DNA from: Bacilli bacterium
GTDB taxonomy: Bacteria; Bacillota_I; Bacilli_A; RF39; UBA660
DNA: 6,861 bases
Direction of reading: 5' to 3'
Assembly: GCA_900751815.1 (NCBI GenBank)
Contig: CAADST010000033.1
Location: 1-6,861, forward strand
This document shows, one piece after another, positions 6,193-6,861 of this stretch. Each line of letters starts with the position of its first letter. The first letter of the stretch is position 1. Under the pieces are notes generated by a model. The model was not told the origin of the DNA. It made no database searches and saw nothing but the letters and a program-made list of their open reading frames with translations. A program made the translations under genes and the position numbers.

Positions 6193-6861
6193 TGCAAATA
6201 GAAATAATTATTATCGCCGCTATAGTATTTGTTGTAATGACTGTTGGTGGACAAATTAATATTAATCAACTTATTAGTGATAATCAAATGCTTTTCTTAA
6301 AGTTAAAAGAAAGCGACTATGACTTTTATTTAAGAGCTAGATATGGTAATAATGTTAATACTGATATAATGTTTAACAAAAGAATTAAAAATGCTCTAAT
6401 TATTATGGTATTAGGTTTATTTATAGCAATTCAAAACATTAGTGCAGTAACTATTTTAATTATTTTCATTGTTGGTTATTTTGTTTATAAAATGCAATAT
6501 AACGATTTAAAAAGATATTATAATAGTCATATGCATGAAATAGATTCTATGTTACCTCATTACTTAAAAAACATGGAAATTCTTATTCAACATTATACAG
6601 TGCCAGTTGCCATTGGTAAATCAATGGCAGAAGCTCCAGAAATATTTAAAGATGGACTTCAAGAAATGATTGATGCTATAAATTCTGGTGATGATACAAT
6701 TGAACCATATATGCAATTTGCCAGACGATACCCAGTTCGTGATTCAATGCGTATGATGCGTTTGTTATATCGTTTAAGTTTAGGTCGTCAAGAAAGAAAA
6801 CAAGAACAAATTTTAACATTTTCCAGAACTATATCTAACTTACAACAAAAAGCTAGAGAAA
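6192..6861 (+). CDS. tadC-like: TadC-like T2SF inner-membrane platform protein, 3'-truncated by window edge
   Basis: The frame starts at ATG 6192 and stays open to the window end (223 full codons, no stop), so the gene continues to the right. The product has an N-terminal hydrophobic helix (about 3-19), two adjacent helices (about 67-82 and 85-100) and then a cytoplasmic T2SF-type helical region (about 112 onward: MLPHYLKNMEILIQHY, AIGKSMAEAP, FARRYPVRDSM, LLYRLSLGRQERK). The C-terminal membrane helices expected for a full-length protein of about 270-300 residues are beyond the edge. It resembles its TadB-like neighbour in layout (the YPFYMVKNM and YPVRDSMRM segments occupy the same place), as expected for the TadB/TadC pair. 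The start overlaps the upstream stop by one base (TAATG), implying translational coupling and equal expression of the two platform subunits. Confidence 0.85.
   Translation, partial: MQIEIIIIAAIVFVVMTVGGQININQLISDNQMLFLKLKESDYDFYLRARYGNNVNTDIMFNKRIKNALIIMVLGLFIAIQNISAVTILIIFIVGYFVYKMQYNDLKRYYNSHMHEIDSMLPHYLKNMEILIQHYTVPVAIGKSMAEAPEIFKDGLQEMIDAINSGDDTIEPYMQFARRYPVRDSMRMMRLLYRLSLGRQERKQEQILTFSRTISNLQQKARE

Noticed and set aside
2050..6861. ComG competence pilus or PilB/PilC-type type IV pilus
   Set aside because: The platform is split into two single-T2SF proteins, the ATPase has CpaF/VirB11-like motifs, and CpaB-type proteins are present; these mark a Tad-like system.
1..6861. tRNA, rRNA, CRISPR array, insertion sequence or riboswitch
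   Set aside because: Almost every base is in one of seven co-directional genes; I saw no regularly spaced repeats, terminal inverted repeats, transposase motifs or structured RNA signals.

Overview
This window is a single-strand, tightly packed piece of one operon from a low-GC organism. By eye GC is around one third or lower, with A/T-rich third codon positions and AGA as the main Arg codon. Shine-Dalgarno sites are clear (AAGGAGG, GGAGG, AAAGGAG), one start is GTG, and no sorted outer-membrane components appear. This fits a Bacillota/Bacilli-type (possibly Mollicutes-related, gut-type) bacterium using the standard code; Trp is always TGG and no TGA occurs in frame. The taxonomic placement is inference from composition and gene type only.

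Layout, all on + strand: (1) the 3' part (at least 678 codons) of a gene for a large, acidic, Asn/Asp/Glu-rich protein with two coiled-coil-like stretches and a Cys-rich CxxC cluster, open through the left edge, function unknown; (2) a 140-aa single-membrane-pass protein, possibly pilin-like/TadE-like; (3) and (4) two tandem paralogous CpaB/RcpC-type proteins, each with one N-terminal membrane helix, a SAF domain and an RcpC-like domain; (5) a CpaF/TadA-type secretion/pilus-assembly ATPase starting at GTG; (6) a TadB-like T2SF inner-membrane platform protein; (7) a TadC-like second T2SF platform protein, cut by the right edge. Gaps between genes are 10, 17, 12, 17 and 14 bases, and the last pair overlaps by one base. 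No terminator or internal promoter is visible and no stretch over 300 bases lacks a gene.

Together the genes form the motor core of a Tad (tight adherence)-like type IV pilus or secretion machine. The cytoplasmic ATPase would drive the TadB/TadC platform, the CpaB-like pair would act just outside the membrane, the 140-aa protein could be a minor pilin or assembly factor, and the large Cys-rich protein is the best candidate for a surface-exposed, pilus-linked or exported product. Flp major pilin, prepilin peptidase (TadV/CpaA), TadZ/CpaE and secretin are not in the window. Secretin would not be expected in a monoderm cell; the others may lie outside the window.

The most unusual points are the unrecognised large Cys-rich protein co-transcribed with the machine, the tandem CpaB duplication, and a short, divergent ATPase with a Ser-Glu-Val-Arg Walker B region and a low-complexity C-terminal tail.
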